From assembly GCA_001701135.1 (NCBI GenBank), contig DAAN01000004.1, positions 1 through 64,000 of the forward strand: a stretch of 64,000 nt of DNA, in the 5' to 3' direction. The translations under genes and the position numbers were made by a program. Every line of letters begins with the position of its first letter. Positions within the stretch are counted from its first letter, which is position 1. A model generated the notes under the pieces. It was given only the letters and a program-made list of their open reading frames with translations. It was not told where the DNA came from and did not search any database. Origin of the DNA: Bacteroidales bacterium H3 (GTDB taxonomy: Bacteria > Bacteroidota > Bacteroidia > Bacteroidales > Muribaculaceae). Shown piece after piece: positions 50,568-60,033 of the stretch.

Positions 50568-52748
50568 TCAGTCGCGGTTGATGAGGGCGCCGGGTGCGTC
50601 GGGTTTCTTGATGCCGTCGCGGATGAGGAGAGCGTCGATGCCGGGATCCTGTCCGCGGAAGCGGCGGTAGATTACGTCGGGTGCCTCTGTTCCACCCTTT
50701 TCAAGGATGTTGTGGCGGAAAGAATCGGCTGTTTTGCGGTCGAAGATGCCGTTCTGCTTGAATAGGGCGAAAGCGTCGGCGTCGAGTACTTCGGCCCATT
50801 TGTAGGAATAATAGCCGGCTGCGTAGCCGCCCGAGAAGATGTGGCTGAACTGGGGCGATGTGAGCGAACCCTCAACGTCAGGGAAAATGCGCACGGGGTC
50901 CATGGCTTTGTGCTCGAAGGCCACGGGGTCGGACACGGCTGTGGAATCGGCGATGGTGTGCCATGCCATGTCGGTGTAGCCGAACCCGAGCTGACGCATG
51001 CAGGCGTAGGCGGCTCCGAACTGCGACGAGGCTATGATTTTGTCTACAAGATTCTGCGGGATGGGTTCGCCGGTGAGATAATTCTTTGCAAATGAGTCGA
51101 GGAATTCCTTTTCGGTGAGATAGTTCTCGTTGAACTGGGAGGGTAGCTCCACAAAGTCGCGGTAGACGTTAGTGCCCGAGAGGGAAGCATAGTTGCAGCG
51201 GGTGAGGAGGCCGTGAAGGGCATGGCCGAATTCGTGGAGGAAGGTCTCGACTTCGTAGGGGGTGAGCAGCGAGGGCTTGTCGGCGGTGGGTTTAGTGAAG
51301 TTCATCACGATCGATACCTGCGGGCGATGGTCTTTGCCTTCGGCGTCGATCCACTGGTCGGAGAATCCTGTCATCCAAGCACCGGGGCGCTTCGATTCGC
51401 GGGGGAAGAAATCGGTGTAGATCACGCCGATAAACTGCCCCTTGTCGTCGGTGACGTCGAATGCCTTTACGTCGGGATGGTAAACCTCGATAGTGTCGTT
51501 GGGGGTGAACTGCAGGCCGTAGAGCCTGGTGGCCAGGCCAAACACGCCTTTGATCACGTTGTCAAGCTCAAAATAGGGGCGGAGCTGCTCTTCATCGTAG
51601 GAATATCGCTCGTTTTTGAGTTTGTTGGCGTAGAACGAATAGTCCCACGGATTGATTTCCATATCCTTGCCTTCGGTTTTGGAAGCAAACTCGCGCAGCT
51701 CGTTCATTTCGCGGTCGAGCGCGGGGCGGTAGGCGTCGCGGAGCTGATCGAGCAGCTTGTAGACATTCTCGGGGTTGCGCGCCATGGTGCGTTTAAGCGA
51801 GTGTTCGGCATAAGTCTTGGAGCCGAGGAGATTGGCAATCTGCAGGCGGATGGTGGCGATTTTCTGCAGCACGGGCAGATTGTTGTATTCACCCTTGGTG
51901 TTGCGTCCGGTGTAGAGGCGGTAGAAACGTTCGCGGAGGTCGGGCCGTTCGGAATATTTCATGAACGCCATGTAGGTGGGCTGAGCCAGAGTGAACAGGA
52001 ATTCGCCCTTGCGGCCCTTGGCTTCGGCCATCTGCGCAGCTTCCTCCACGATACCTGCGGGCAGACCGGCAAGGTCGTCGGAGGTAAGCCAGATTTCGTA
52101 GGTGTTCAGCTCTTTGAGCACGTTCTGCCCGAAAAGCGTGGTCAGTTCGGAAAGTTGTGACGACAGACGGCGGTATGCCTCACGGTCATCACCTTCAAGA
52201 GTGGCACCCGACTGGGCGAAACTTTCATAGCTCTGCTCCAGCAGCATCTTCTGCTCGGGCGTGAGTGTGAGCGAGCTGCGGTTGTCGTAAACTGTCTTGA
52301 TGCGTTTCCACAGTTTTTCGTTGAGAACAATGGAGGTGGAGTAGTCGCTCAGTATGGGGGTGACTTTCATGGAAATCGCCATCAGCTCGTCGTCGGCATC
52401 GGCCGAGAGGAGGGGATAGAAGATGTTGAGCACCCTGTTGAGGTCGGCGCCCGACCGATCGAGAGCCACTATTGTGTTTTCGAATGTGGGAGGCTCGGGG
52501 TTGTCGGCAATTGCCTTGATTTCTTTGCGCGCCAGCTCGATGCCGCGCTCTATGGCAGGCTCAAAGTCGGCGTTGCTGATTTGCGAGAATGGGGCTGTGG
52601 AGTGTATGTTGCTGAACGGTTTTTCAAAAACCGCGCCCGGAGCTGCGGGGGAGGATTTAGGCGCCTTGGCGCCGGTGACTGCACTATTGGCCATAACAGG
52701 TGATAAAAACAGGCTAAAAGATATGACTATTGCGGTAATAGATTTCAT
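50568..52748 (-). CDS. dcp: M3 family peptidyl-dipeptidase (Dcp-like), exported
   Basis: A 726-residue zinc metallopeptidase with the motif HEFGH (about residues 504-508, in FLHEFGHALHGLL) and the downstream glutamate region ELPSQFNENYL. M3 dipeptidyl carboxypeptidases remove C-terminal dipeptides from peptides. I start it at 52748, where MKSITAIVISFSLFLSPVMA forms a signal peptide; the longer frame passes through the promoter. Export suggests peptide degradation in the periplasm. Confidence 0.9.
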   Translation of the reverse strand: MKSITAIVISFSLFLSPVMANSAVTGAKAPKSSPAAPGAVFEKPFSNIHSTAPFSQISNADFEPAIERGIELARKEIKAIADNPEPPTFENTIVALDRSGADLNRVLNIFYPLLSADADDELMAISMKVTPILSDYSTSIVLNEKLWKRIKTVYDNRSSLTLTPEQKMLLEQSYESFAQSGATLEGDDREAYRRLSSQLSELTTLFGQNVLKELNTYEIWLTSDDLAGLPAGIVEEAAQMAEAKGRKGEFLFTLAQPTYMAFMKYSERPDLRERFYRLYTGRNTKGEYNNLPVLQKIATIRLQIANLLGSKTYAEHSLKRTMARNPENVYKLLDQLRDAYRPALDREMNELREFASKTEGKDMEINPWDYSFYANKLKNERYSYDEEQLRPYFELDNVIKGVFGLATRLYGLQFTPNDTIEVYHPDVKAFDVTDDKGQFIGVIYTDFFPRESKRPGAWMTGFSDQWIDAEGKDHRPQVSIVMNFTKPTADKPSLLTPYEVETFLHEFGHALHGLLTRCNYASLSGTNVYRDFVELPSQFNENYLTEKEFLDSFAKNYLTGEPIPQNLVDKIIASSQFGAAYACMRQLGFGYTDMAWHTIADSTAVSDPVAFEHKAMDPVRIFPDVEGSLTSPQFSHIFSGGYAAGYYSYKWAEVLDADAFALFKQNGIFDRKTADSFRHNILEKGGTEAPDVIYRRFRGQDPGIDALLIRDGIKKPDAPGALINRD

Positions 52749-52765
52749 CGTGTGATATTTTTTTA

Positions 52766-52796
52766 CAAAGGTACAAATAAAATGCCTATCGGCAAA
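52766..52796 (-). promoter_or_regulatory. Promoter of dcp
   Basis: On the minus strand: TTTG (52793-52796), a 19-bp spacer, TACCTTTG (52766-52773), 18 bp before the ATG. On the plus strand TAACTTTG at 52838-52845 probably serves the divergent thioesterase. Confidence 0.75.
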
Positions 52797-52869
52797 AAAA
52801 TGAACCGGTGCGTCAATGCATGTTGTGAAAAAATCATTAACTTTGAAATCTGAAATCAAATCGGACTGA

Positions 52870-53292
52870 ATGGAAGCTTCGCAGCAATCATATATTTATT
52901 GTCTGGAAATGAAAGTGCGCGACTATGAGATAGATTCGCAGGGGATAGTCAACAACGCCAACTATCTGCACTATCTCGAGCACACGCGCCATGAATTCTG
53001 TCAGGAGGCAGGCGTGTCGTTCCGCGACATGCAGGCCCGGGGTGTCGACCCGGTGGTGAGCCGCATAGAGATAGATTATGTGACGCCTCTGCGGCTGGCC
53101 GAGGAGTTTCGCAGCTTTCTGAATCTGGAACGCCGCGGTGCCCGGTTTATCTTCCGGCAGGATATATATAACATGGAGGGCAAACCGGTGGTGCGTGCCC
53201 TCGTGACCATTGTGGCGTTGGAAAATGGCAGACTCACACGCGGAGAACAGCTTGCCGAGGCCTTCGCACCGGTGTTAGACAACGTTGACTGA
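52870..53292 (+). CDS. Acyl-CoA thioesterase (YbgC/4HBT hot-dog family)
   Basis: A 140-residue hot-dog-fold protein. The active-site segment MKVRDYEIDSQGIVNNANYL (about residues 16-35) has the aspartate and the VNNANYLHYLEHTRHEF helix of the 4HBT group. The substrate is not predictable. Its stop overlaps the dprA ATG (TGATG), so the two are translationally coupled. Confidence 0.87.
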   Translation: MEASQQSYIYCLEMKVRDYEIDSQGIVNNANYLHYLEHTRHEFCQEAGVSFRDMQARGVDPVVSRIEIDYVTPLRLAEEFRSFLNLERRGARFIFRQDIYNMEGKPVVRALVTIVALENGRLTRGEQLAEAFAPVLDNVD

Positions 53293-54410
53293 TGACCTCA
53301 AACGACTCCGACATATTGCTCTATCGCATAGCCTTCTCTCTTGTGAAGGGTGTGAATGTCAGCACTGGCCGACGGTTGCTCGAGCTGATCGGCACGCCGC
53401 GTGATTTTTTTACGATGGACCTGCGGGAGTGCATCCGCGTGACCGGGATGAACGCCACGCATTTCACCGAAGCGTATCGCGCCGAACTGCTCGAAAAAGC
53501 CCGCAAGGAGATTGATTTTATCAGACAGCATGACATTGACACACTTTGGTTTGCCGACAGCCGGTATCCGCAGCGGCTGTCGGAGTGTGAGGATGCCCCG
53601 GTGCTGCTCTATGTGAAAGGGCAGTGCAATCTCAATCCCCGCCATGTGATAGGTATTGTCGGCACCCGCAACGCCACGCACTATGGTGCCAACTTCATCG
53701 GCAAACTTGTCGACGAACTCTCCTCAAAAATTTCCGATCTGCTCGTGGTGAGCGGTCTGGCGCTCGGCTGTGATGTCATTGCCCATCGCCGCGCAATGGC
53801 CGACGGAGTGCCCACGGCAGGTGTCGTGGCTCACGGTCTCGACACTATTTATCCGCCCGAAAACCGCAACGACGCTGCCCGAATGGCGAGCGGTGCGGGA
53901 GCCGTGATAACCGACTACACCACCGGAACACGACCTTATCGGGGCAACTTCCTGGCCCGCAACCGCATAGTGGCCGGTATGGCCGACTGCTTGATGGTTG
54001 TGGAGTCGGCTGCCGATCATGGCGGTGCGCTCCACACGGCCCGTCTTGCCCGCGAATACAACCGGGAGGTGTTCGCTCTGCCCGGACGCGCTACCGACCA
54101 CTACAGCGGAGGATGCAACCGGCTCATACGCGACAATATCGCTCAGCTCTGCACCGGCGCCGACGATATAATCAGCACCATGGGCTGGGAGACGATCCCC
54201 TCCGAGGGTGTGCAGACTCAGCTCTTCCGGGAGCTTTCGCCCGAAGAGAAGCTTATTGTGGATCTACTTGAAAAGCTCGGCGATATGCAGATCAATGAGC
54301 TGACCATGAAGACGGGAATGCCCATCAGCCGTCTGTCGGCCTGCCTGATGACAATGGAGATGGACGGGCTTGTGCAGTCGATTCCGGGCGCCCGCTACCG
54401 CAAGGTCTGA
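53292..54410 (+). CDS. dprA: DNA-processing protein DprA
   Basis: A 372-residue protein that loads RecA on incoming single-stranded DNA during transformation. The Rossmann-like domain carries IGIVGTRNATHYGANFIGKL (about residues 118-137), VVSGLALGCDVIAHRRAM and GRATDHYSGGCNRLI; an N-terminal helix-hairpin region and a C-terminal winged helix (about 310-372) frame it. The coupled neighbour is a thioesterase with no known link to transformation. Confidence 0.93.
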   Translation: MTSNDSDILLYRIAFSLVKGVNVSTGRRLLELIGTPRDFFTMDLRECIRVTGMNATHFTEAYRAELLEKARKEIDFIRQHDIDTLWFADSRYPQRLSECEDAPVLLYVKGQCNLNPRHVIGIVGTRNATHYGANFIGKLVDELSSKISDLLVVSGLALGCDVIAHRRAMADGVPTAGVVAHGLDTIYPPENRNDAARMASGAGAVITDYTTGTRPYRGNFLARNRIVAGMADCLMVVESAADHGGALHTARLAREYNREVFALPGRATDHYSGGCNRLIRDNIAQLCTGADDIISTMGWETIPSEGVQTQLFRELSPEEKLIVDLLEKLGDMQINELTMKTGMPISRLSACLMTMEMDGLVQSIPGARYRKV

Positions 54411-54447
54411 TGCGCCCCGGGTGAACAATTCTGCCTGTCGGAACCTT

Positions 54448-54499
54448 AGATATATACCAGCATAAACTACACGAGATATATACCAGAATAAACTACACG
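54448..54499. repeat. Two tandem 26-bp repeats before the nucleoside phosphorylase gene
   Basis: Units 54448-54473 and 54474-54499 (AGATATATACCAG then C or A then ATAAACTACACG) differ at one base. A degenerate partial third unit (CATAAATCACACG) runs up to near the start codon at 54515. Confidence 0.85.
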
Positions 54500-54514
54500 C
54501 ATAAATCACACGCC

Positions 54515-55390
54515 ATGAAGAATAAAGTCATACCCTCCTCGGAACTTATTATAAATGCCGACGGCTCCGTGTTTCATCTGCATCTGCATCCGCAACAGCT
54601 CACCGACCGCATAATCCTTGTGGGTGATCCGGGTCGGGTTGATATGGTGGCGGCCAATTTCGACACACGCGACTTCGAGGTGTCGTCGCGCGAGTTTCAC
54701 ACCATCGGCGGAACCTACAAGGGGAAACCGATAATGTGCCTGTCGCACGGCATCGGTCCCGACAATATCGACATCGTGGCGACCGAGCTTGACGCCCTGG
54801 CCAATGTGGACTTCTCCACGCGTCAGGTGCGCCCTGTCCACCGGCAGCTGACCATGGTGCGTATCGGCACCTCGGGCGCACTGCAGCCCGATCTGATTGT
54901 AGGCACTCCGGTAATCGCTGAAAAAGCTATCGGATTTGACGGTGTCCTCAATTACTATGCCGGACGAAACGAGGTCTCGGATCTCGATTTTGAAAAAGCA
55001 TTCTGTGAACATACACAATGGAATCCGCTGTGGGCAAAACCCTATGTTGTTGACGCCGATGCTTCGCTTGTAGAGCAGATAGGCCGCGACGACATGGTGC
55101 GCGGCAACACTATTTCGGCCGTTGGTTTCTATGGGCCGCAAGGGCGCGAGGTGCGTCTGCCATTGGCCAATCCCGGCCTTAACCGAAGTATAGAGGAGTT
55201 CTGTTACAGCGGCCGCAGGGTCACCAACTACGAAATGGAATCGGCTCCGTTGCAGGGGTTGTCGCGCCTTCTGGGTCACCGGGCCATGACCGTATGCTCC
55301 ATCATCGCAAACCGGGTAAGCCACAAGGCCACACCAAACTACAAGACCGCCATGGCCGATCTTATTGCCACTGTTCTCGACAGAATCTGA
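54515..55390 (+). CDS. Nucleoside phosphorylase (uridine phosphorylase-like)
   Basis: A 291-residue enzyme of the PNP/UDP phosphorylase family, which splits nucleosides with phosphate. The phosphate-binding ILVGDPGRVDMVA (about residues 34-46), SHGIGPDNIDIVATEL, RIGTSGALQP and the nucleoside-binding YEMESAPLQGL (about 236-246) are conserved. Whether it prefers uridine or purine nucleosides is not certain; the sequence is closer to uridine phosphorylases. Confidence 0.87.
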   Translation: MKNKVIPSSELIINADGSVFHLHLHPQQLTDRIILVGDPGRVDMVAANFDTRDFEVSSREFHTIGGTYKGKPIMCLSHGIGPDNIDIVATELDALANVDFSTRQVRPVHRQLTMVRIGTSGALQPDLIVGTPVIAEKAIGFDGVLNYYAGRNEVSDLDFEKAFCEHTQWNPLWAKPYVVDADASLVEQIGRDDMVRGNTISAVGFYGPQGREVRLPLANPGLNRSIEEFCYSGRRVTNYEMESAPLQGLSRLLGHRAMTVCSIIANRVSHKATPNYKTAMADLIATVLDRI

Positions 55391-55450
55391 CCTCTGCCAT
55401 GATTTTTTTAACCGGCTTTCGAATTCCGTTCCGGCGGTAAAATCTGCATA

Positions 55451-55496
55451 GAATGTAGCGAGATTGTCTGCAAATTGTAAGTCTGATGCTACATTC
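55451..55496. repeat. Inverted repeat with 28-bp spacing after the nucleoside phosphorylase gene
   Basis: GAATGTAGC (55451-55459) and GCTACATTC (55488-55496) are exact inverse copies. The TetR-type gene promoter follows 36 bp on, so it could be an operator pair as well as a weak terminator. The remainder of 55391-55751 holds no gene. Confidence 0.5.
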
Positions 55497-55531
55497 GCTA
55501 CAAATATTTAACCGTGCTTGTTGGTTTTCAT

Positions 55532-55562
55532 TTTGAAATCAACAAAAGTTTTGTTATTTTTG
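55532..55562 (+). promoter_or_regulatory. Promoter of the TetR-type regulator
   Basis: TTTG at 55532-55535, a 19-bp spacer and TATTTTTG at 55555-55562. The predicted leader is about 180 nt, long for a regulator gene. Confidence 0.72.
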
Positions 55563-55751
55563 CGTCAATAACACAGCCGGTAAACACATCTCACCAGGTC
55601 GGCAACCTGCAGGCGGATTACACCGGCCACCTCTGCTGCTGCGGTTTATGAATCTTCATTGCCGCTTTGTGGAGGAGTATAATATTACCAGTCAACGCGA
55701 GCCGCCCGGATGTCTGCGCGTTTTAGGCTACGATTCAAAAGTCCAGGAATT

Positions 55752-56582
55752 ATGGAATCCGAGAACGAAGTAAAGGCCCGTCGTCCGCGACGCTCAAAGG
55801 CCGACATTGAAGACGCAATCCACAAAGCTGCAGTGTCGCAGATCAAGAAAAAGGGTTTTTCCCTGGCGCTTGTCACCGACATTGTGAAGCGTGCGAAAAT
55901 CGAGCCTGTAGTTTTCTATAACCGATACAAGAATCTTGACGAATTCTACGACACATTTGTAAAAGATTATGATTACTGGCTCTCCGACCTTGTGCGCGAC
56001 AGCATCGAGAACATCGACTCGGAGGAAGCCTACAGCAATGTGATCGAGAAGATACTCAACAACCTCCTTTCCGACGATATAATGACCGAACTGCTCCGCT
56101 GGGAGGTGGCCGAGGGGAACAATATCACCGAACGCACGGCCCGGCTGCGGACCATGCACGCTGTCGACATTTTCCGCAATTACGAGGAGAAACATACCGG
56201 CATCGGTATAGATGTCACAGCGGTTTCGGCACTTCTTGTGGCAGGAATCTATTACATGCTTCTCCACAAGGACCGTTCGAGCATGATAGGTATCGACATC
56301 AATCAGGCCGCCGGAAAGCGTCGCATCGTCAATGCCATTCGCGAAATATCGAGGCTGATTTTCCAGGAAAAGGAAAACCGGCAGACCGGCGTTGACGGCG
56401 AGGATGCCGACACAAGCCGACGCAGATTTGAATCATCGTGTCGTGAACGGGTGGCAAGCGACTATCGCGAGCAGGTGCAGGAACTCATTGAGGCAAGGCG
56501 GCTGGCCGACCGCAAGACCTATGCCGGACGGATGCGCGAGCAGGGTATTTCAGATGATGTAATCAAGCAGATACTATCATGA
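55752..56582 (+). CDS. TetR/AcrR-type transcriptional regulator
   Basis: A 276-residue protein. The N-terminal helix-turn-helix (about residues 14-62, KGFSLALVTDIVKRAKIEPVVFYNRYKNLDEFYDTF) fits the TetR family; the helical ligand domain (about 70-200) is not informative. The C-terminal extension (about 205-276) is charged and longer than in usual TetR proteins. I start it at 55752 (MESENEVKARRPRRSKADIE); the upstream in-frame ATG adds basic residues with no homology. No obvious target operon adjoins. Confidence 0.78.
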   Translation: MESENEVKARRPRRSKADIEDAIHKAAVSQIKKKGFSLALVTDIVKRAKIEPVVFYNRYKNLDEFYDTFVKDYDYWLSDLVRDSIENIDSEEAYSNVIEKILNNLLSDDIMTELLRWEVAEGNNITERTARLRTMHAVDIFRNYEEKHTGIGIDVTAVSALLVAGIYYMLLHKDRSSMIGIDINQAAGKRRIVNAIREISRLIFQEKENRQTGVDGEDADTSRRRFESSCRERVASDYREQVQELIEARRLADRKTYAGRMREQGISDDVIKQILS

Positions 56583-56615
56583 GAGCCGGCCAAAAAGGGG
56601 AGGCTGTTGAAAAGG

Positions 56616-58007
56616 TCAGTTGAATTCGCGTGCGAGCATGCGATGGCCAAACCGGCAATAGATGCATTTGTTTTTCTCGCAATATTCGCGGCGCAGCTGT
56701 ATCAGAGCCTGTGAATCGAAAGCGTCGACCGCGCGGATGCCGGCCGAGCAGAACAGGCGCACATCACGATTGTCCTCGAGAGGGAATTCATGAAGCAATT
56801 CCGGAAGCGGACCCAGAGCGTCGTAATCGCCGGTGTAGTCGGCGCGTGCGATAAGTAGGGGTATGGCCACATTAATTATAATACGGTCGAGCGCGCTGGC
56901 CGAAAGCGCCTTCGGCGTGGCTCCTCCGCCGGTCGCGAATGTGAAGTGTGTGGCCCAGAAACCGGTGAGGCGTACATCGAAAACACCGCGGATGTCGGTG
57001 AGCGATGGGGCATAGCGCACTACAGGTGGCTCCAGAGCGCCGAATCCGGGCTGATCGCTCAGGGAATAATACAGAGCGGCCTCGCGTACCGACGATTCCC
57101 GGCTGTCGCGAAGGTCGTGCAGCAAATCGTCGAGCCGGCCGATGATGGCAAACCCGCGGTGGACCACCTCGGCAAGCATCGCCACCCTACGATATGGAAA
57201 ATTCTGCGGGCGGATCCTCGACATTTTCCACTGCAGCGGTGGCGGCTCAAGTCTGAATTTATGAGCCATGAAGCGGTATTCGTCGCGCAGGCGTGTCACA
57301 TATCCGTCTTCGTCGGGTCGCGGCGTGGGAATCATACCGGCCTGACCGAATAGAAGAGCCTCCACGGTGATAAGTTCGTCGCGATGACGGTTGAGGAATC
57401 TCAGTGGCAGGTTCTTGGCAAGAATCTCGAAAGGTTCGCCGTTGAGGCCGAAACCGAGCGCGCGGGCAAGTGTGATGTAGGCAGCTGCCTCCCAGTCGCC
57501 CTCGCAAAGTTTCACCATCGACAGGATTCGCTCGCTTTTGTTCTGCAGGCGCTCCACTGCGAGCGCCGTTAGCCATTCGCAATGGCTTACCGGTGGCAGT
57601 GACGCGATGGTCGACGCACATGGAAGCGATGCCGACGCGCTCATCATCATGGCATTGCACCGGCGGGCGGCTTCGGGCGAACATCGCACTGTCACCTGCG
57701 GAATTGCAGATCCGTCGGGGCGTCGCACCACGGCGTCGTCGACTTGCACCACATGTAGTATCACGGAGTCGTAGGCCCGATCATCCTGGTGGCCGTGGCG
57801 GAACCAGTCGGAGGCGCGTAGGTGCAGCTCCACATTGCCATACCACACCTGTCCGCCGATTTTCACGGCGGCGTTGAAGAAATCGGGGCCGGAATTGCGG
57901 TTGATCTGACCCTGGTTTATGATCTGCACTTTTTCGCCCGAGGCTGTGGTCAGAGGTGTGGAATTCCACAGGCCGTGCTGCCACACGAATTGCATCAGTT
58001 CTTCCAT
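56616..58007 (-). CDS. DUF2851 family protein
   Basis: A 463-residue cytoplasmic-looking protein. The N-terminus MEELMQFVWQHGLWN, the block QINRNSGPDFFNAAVKIGGQVWYGNVELH and the C-terminal CxxCxFG-type end (KNKCIYCRFGHRML) match this Bacteroidetes family of unknown function. The start at 58007 lies inside the 3' end of coaE (13-bp overlap); the longer frame to 58229 is coaE out of frame. Its position at the end of the nusB-yajC-ybbR-coaE unit is usual in Bacteroidales, as I recall. Confidence 0.85.
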   Translation of the reverse strand: MEELMQFVWQHGLWNSTPLTTASGEKVQIINQGQINRNSGPDFFNAAVKIGGQVWYGNVELHLRASDWFRHGHQDDRAYDSVILHVVQVDDAVVRRPDGSAIPQVTVRCSPEAARRCNAMMMSASASLPCASTIASLPPVSHCEWLTALAVERLQNKSERILSMVKLCEGDWEAAAYITLARALGFGLNGEPFEILAKNLPLRFLNRHRDELITVEALLFGQAGMIPTPRPDEDGYVTRLRDEYRFMAHKFRLEPPPLQWKMSRIRPQNFPYRRVAMLAEVVHRGFAIIGRLDDLLHDLRDSRESSVREAALYYSLSDQPGFGALEPPVVRYAPSLTDIRGVFDVRLTGFWATHFTFATGGGATPKALSASALDRIIINVAIPLLIARADYTGDYDALGPLPELLHEFPLEDNRDVRLFCSAGIRAVDAFDSQALIQLRREYCEKNKCIYCRFGHRMLAREFN

Positions 58008-58609
58008 CGGCGCAATGTGTGAGGGTCGACGATGTCGGCCAGTAGCACGAATATTCTCGGAAGCAACGGTGTCGGCCCGTTGTTGTCGATTTCGTATAGG
58101 GGTACATCCACGTCGGTCCTGGCAGGAATGCGTTGCCGATCCATGCGGGCTGCGATGGCTTCGGGCTGGGCGTTGTCGCGGCTGCATGCGCGGGCGAGGC
58201 GCACTTCGCGCCGTGCGGTGACCACCCACACGCAGTCGACAAGTCGATGGAGATTGCTTTCAAGGAGTATGGCTGTCTCTATAAAAAGGACAGGATGATG
58301 GGCGTGGAGCGATTTCCAGCGTCTGATGTCGTCGCGGACGGCTCCATGGACTATGCTGTTGAGCTGTGAGAGTTTTTTCTGGTCGTTGAAAACGATTGCT
58401 GCCAGCCGCTTGCGGTCGATGCAGCCGTCGCTAATGACTTCGGGCGAAATCTCGTCGGCTATGCGGCGGTGGATTTCAAAATCGGCATCCATGATGGCGC
58501 GTGCACGGCTGTCGCAGTCGTAGACTGGCAGCCCCATGGCCGTCAGACATCGGCAGACGGCCGATTTGCCGCTGCCGATACCTCCGGTGATTGCCACAGT
58601 GCACGCCAT
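57995..58609 (-). CDS. coaE: Dephospho-CoA kinase
   Basis: A 204-residue P-loop kinase that finishes coenzyme A synthesis by phosphorylating dephospho-CoA. The Walker A GGIGSGKS (residues 9-16), the DCDSRAR segment and the lid RMDRQR are typical. It starts 1 bp before the ybbR stop codon region and overlaps the DUF2851 gene, so the cluster is tightly coupled. Confidence 0.93.
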   Translation of the reverse strand: MACTVAITGGIGSGKSAVCRCLTAMGLPVYDCDSRARAIMDADFEIHRRIADEISPEVISDGCIDRKRLAAIVFNDQKKLSQLNSIVHGAVRDDIRRWKSLHAHHPVLFIETAILLESNLHRLVDCVWVVTARREVRLARACSRDNAQPEAIAARMDRQRIPARTDVDVPLYEIDNNGPTPLLPRIFVLLADIVDPHTLRRWKN

Positions 58610-58610
58610 G

Positions 58611-59585
58611 TCATTCCGATTTTTCGATTAGGAACTCCACTTCCGGTGCATTGAGCCTGACGCTCTTGTAATAGGAAGGGACACCGCGCAGACTCACCGG
58701 AAGCAGATTGCTGCCGGGGCGGATGTCGTTGTAGTTAACTGTGGCGGTGATGGCTGCTCCGGGAGCCGAATACAGACTCTGAGGGAGCAGATAGGTGACT
58801 TCGGTGACAGCGGGGAAGGGGATCAGACGGCTCCCGTGGGGCACATTGACGGCGGTGATGTTGACCCGGCGTGTTTTCAGCACAAGCGGCTCCACCGGGA
58901 ATGTGACACGGATATGCGAGGGTATGGCCCGCATGCCGTCGGGCACCAGCAGCTGCACTTCCACAGTGGTGGTGTCGCTGAGCTGCGACAGCGATATGGG
59001 CGCTGTCGAAATCTCTTTAAGGTGGAGCCGCTGGCGCAGATTGGAGAATATCAGCACGGAATCGTGCGACATCACCGGGGGACCGAATGACTCATACTGC
59101 GGCTGAGTGGAGACTTCGGCATCAAGGGCTACCCTCACGGGCACGCCCGGATTGGTGGTGTAGAGGAGATGCAGCGAGTCGGGTTTCACGGCCACCACGG
59201 TGGCACTCGAACCGAACACGCCCCTGACGGCCGAATTGAGCTGCGACTGATTCAGTAGCAGGTAGTGCTCGTTCTGCCGTGAGAAATCGTCATAACGGAG
59301 TTTCAGCAAAGGCTGTGTGCCCCAGGCGAAACGGGCCAGGGCGGAGCCTTTGTCCGACACGGTGACATTGACTGTGGGCACATTGCCCGAGATAATAGTC
59401 ATATCTTTGGGGAAATCTTCCAGTCGCACGGGCACACGGTAGTCCTGCTGGGTTTCGTCATTGAGGGCCATGAGCAGCCAGAAAAATGCCGAAATAACCA
59501 GAAACACCAGAAAAGTGAGTATGTTGCGCCCTTTGGTGGTGCGCAGCTCACTGCGGATGCGCCCGAGGATGTTCTTGATTTCCAT
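58611..59585 (-). CDS. YbbR-like (CdaR-family) membrane protein
   Basis: A 324-residue protein with one N-terminal membrane segment (about residues 23-42) and extracytoplasmic YbbR-type beta domains beginning near YRVPVRLEDFPKDM. In Firmicutes the family member CdaR controls the c-di-AMP synthase CdaA; no cdaA gene is in this window. It lies between yajC and coaE. Confidence 0.8.
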   Translation of the reverse strand: MEIKNILGRIRSELRTTKGRNILTFLVFLVISAFFWLLMALNDETQQDYRVPVRLEDFPKDMTIISGNVPTVNVTVSDKGSALARFAWGTQPLLKLRYDDFSRQNEHYLLLNQSQLNSAVRGVFGSSATVVAVKPDSLHLLYTTNPGVPVRVALDAEVSTQPQYESFGPPVMSHDSVLIFSNLRQRLHLKEISTAPISLSQLSDTTTVEVQLLVPDGMRAIPSHIRVTFPVEPLVLKTRRVNITAVNVPHGSRLIPFPAVTEVTYLLPQSLYSAPGAAITATVNYNDIRPGSNLLPVSLRGVPSYYKSVRLNAPEVEFLIEKSE

Positions 59586-59613
59586 GGTGCCGGAGTCCTG
59601 TGATGGATCCGAA

Positions 59614-59955
59614 TCAGTTCTTGGTGGTTTTGTCGTCGGAGGCTGCGGCCTGCTGTGCGTCGGCTGCGGAGGGGTAGACCGAACCTTTGTCGATGCGGAG
59701 GGTGCAGTTGTCGGCTACGTTCACCAGGAAGCTGTTTTCGCATACTTCCTTGATTTTACCGTGGATGCCGCCGGCGGTGATCACGCTGTCGCCTTTCTTG
59801 AGGCCTTCGCGGAATTTGCGGATCTCCTTCTGCTTTTTCTGCTGGGGACGGATCATGAGGAAATAGAAGATGGCGATCATGGCCACAATCATGATGATTC
59901 CGGAGTAGTCGGCGCCTGCCGCGCCTGCCTGAAGGGCGATGAGATTGTAAATCAT
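59614..59955 (-). CDS. yajC: Preprotein translocase subunit YajC
   Basis: A 113-residue protein with one membrane segment (about residues 18-36, ending FYFLMIRPQQKKQKE) and a small YajC domain (GDSVITAGGIHGKIKEV). It associates with SecDF-YidC at the translocon. It follows nusB by 78 bp. Confidence 0.94.
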   Translation of the reverse strand: MIYNLIALQAGAAGADYSGIIMIVAMIAIFYFLMIRPQQKKQKEIRKFREGLKKGDSVITAGGIHGKIKEVCENSFLVNVADNCTLRIDKGSVYPSAADAQQAAASDDKTTKN

Positions 59956-60033
59956 ATTTTTAAAATGTAGGGTTACAGAGTTAGGTTATGTTTATGAAAC
60001 GGACGGAATGGCCGGTTTATTTCAGCAACCGGT

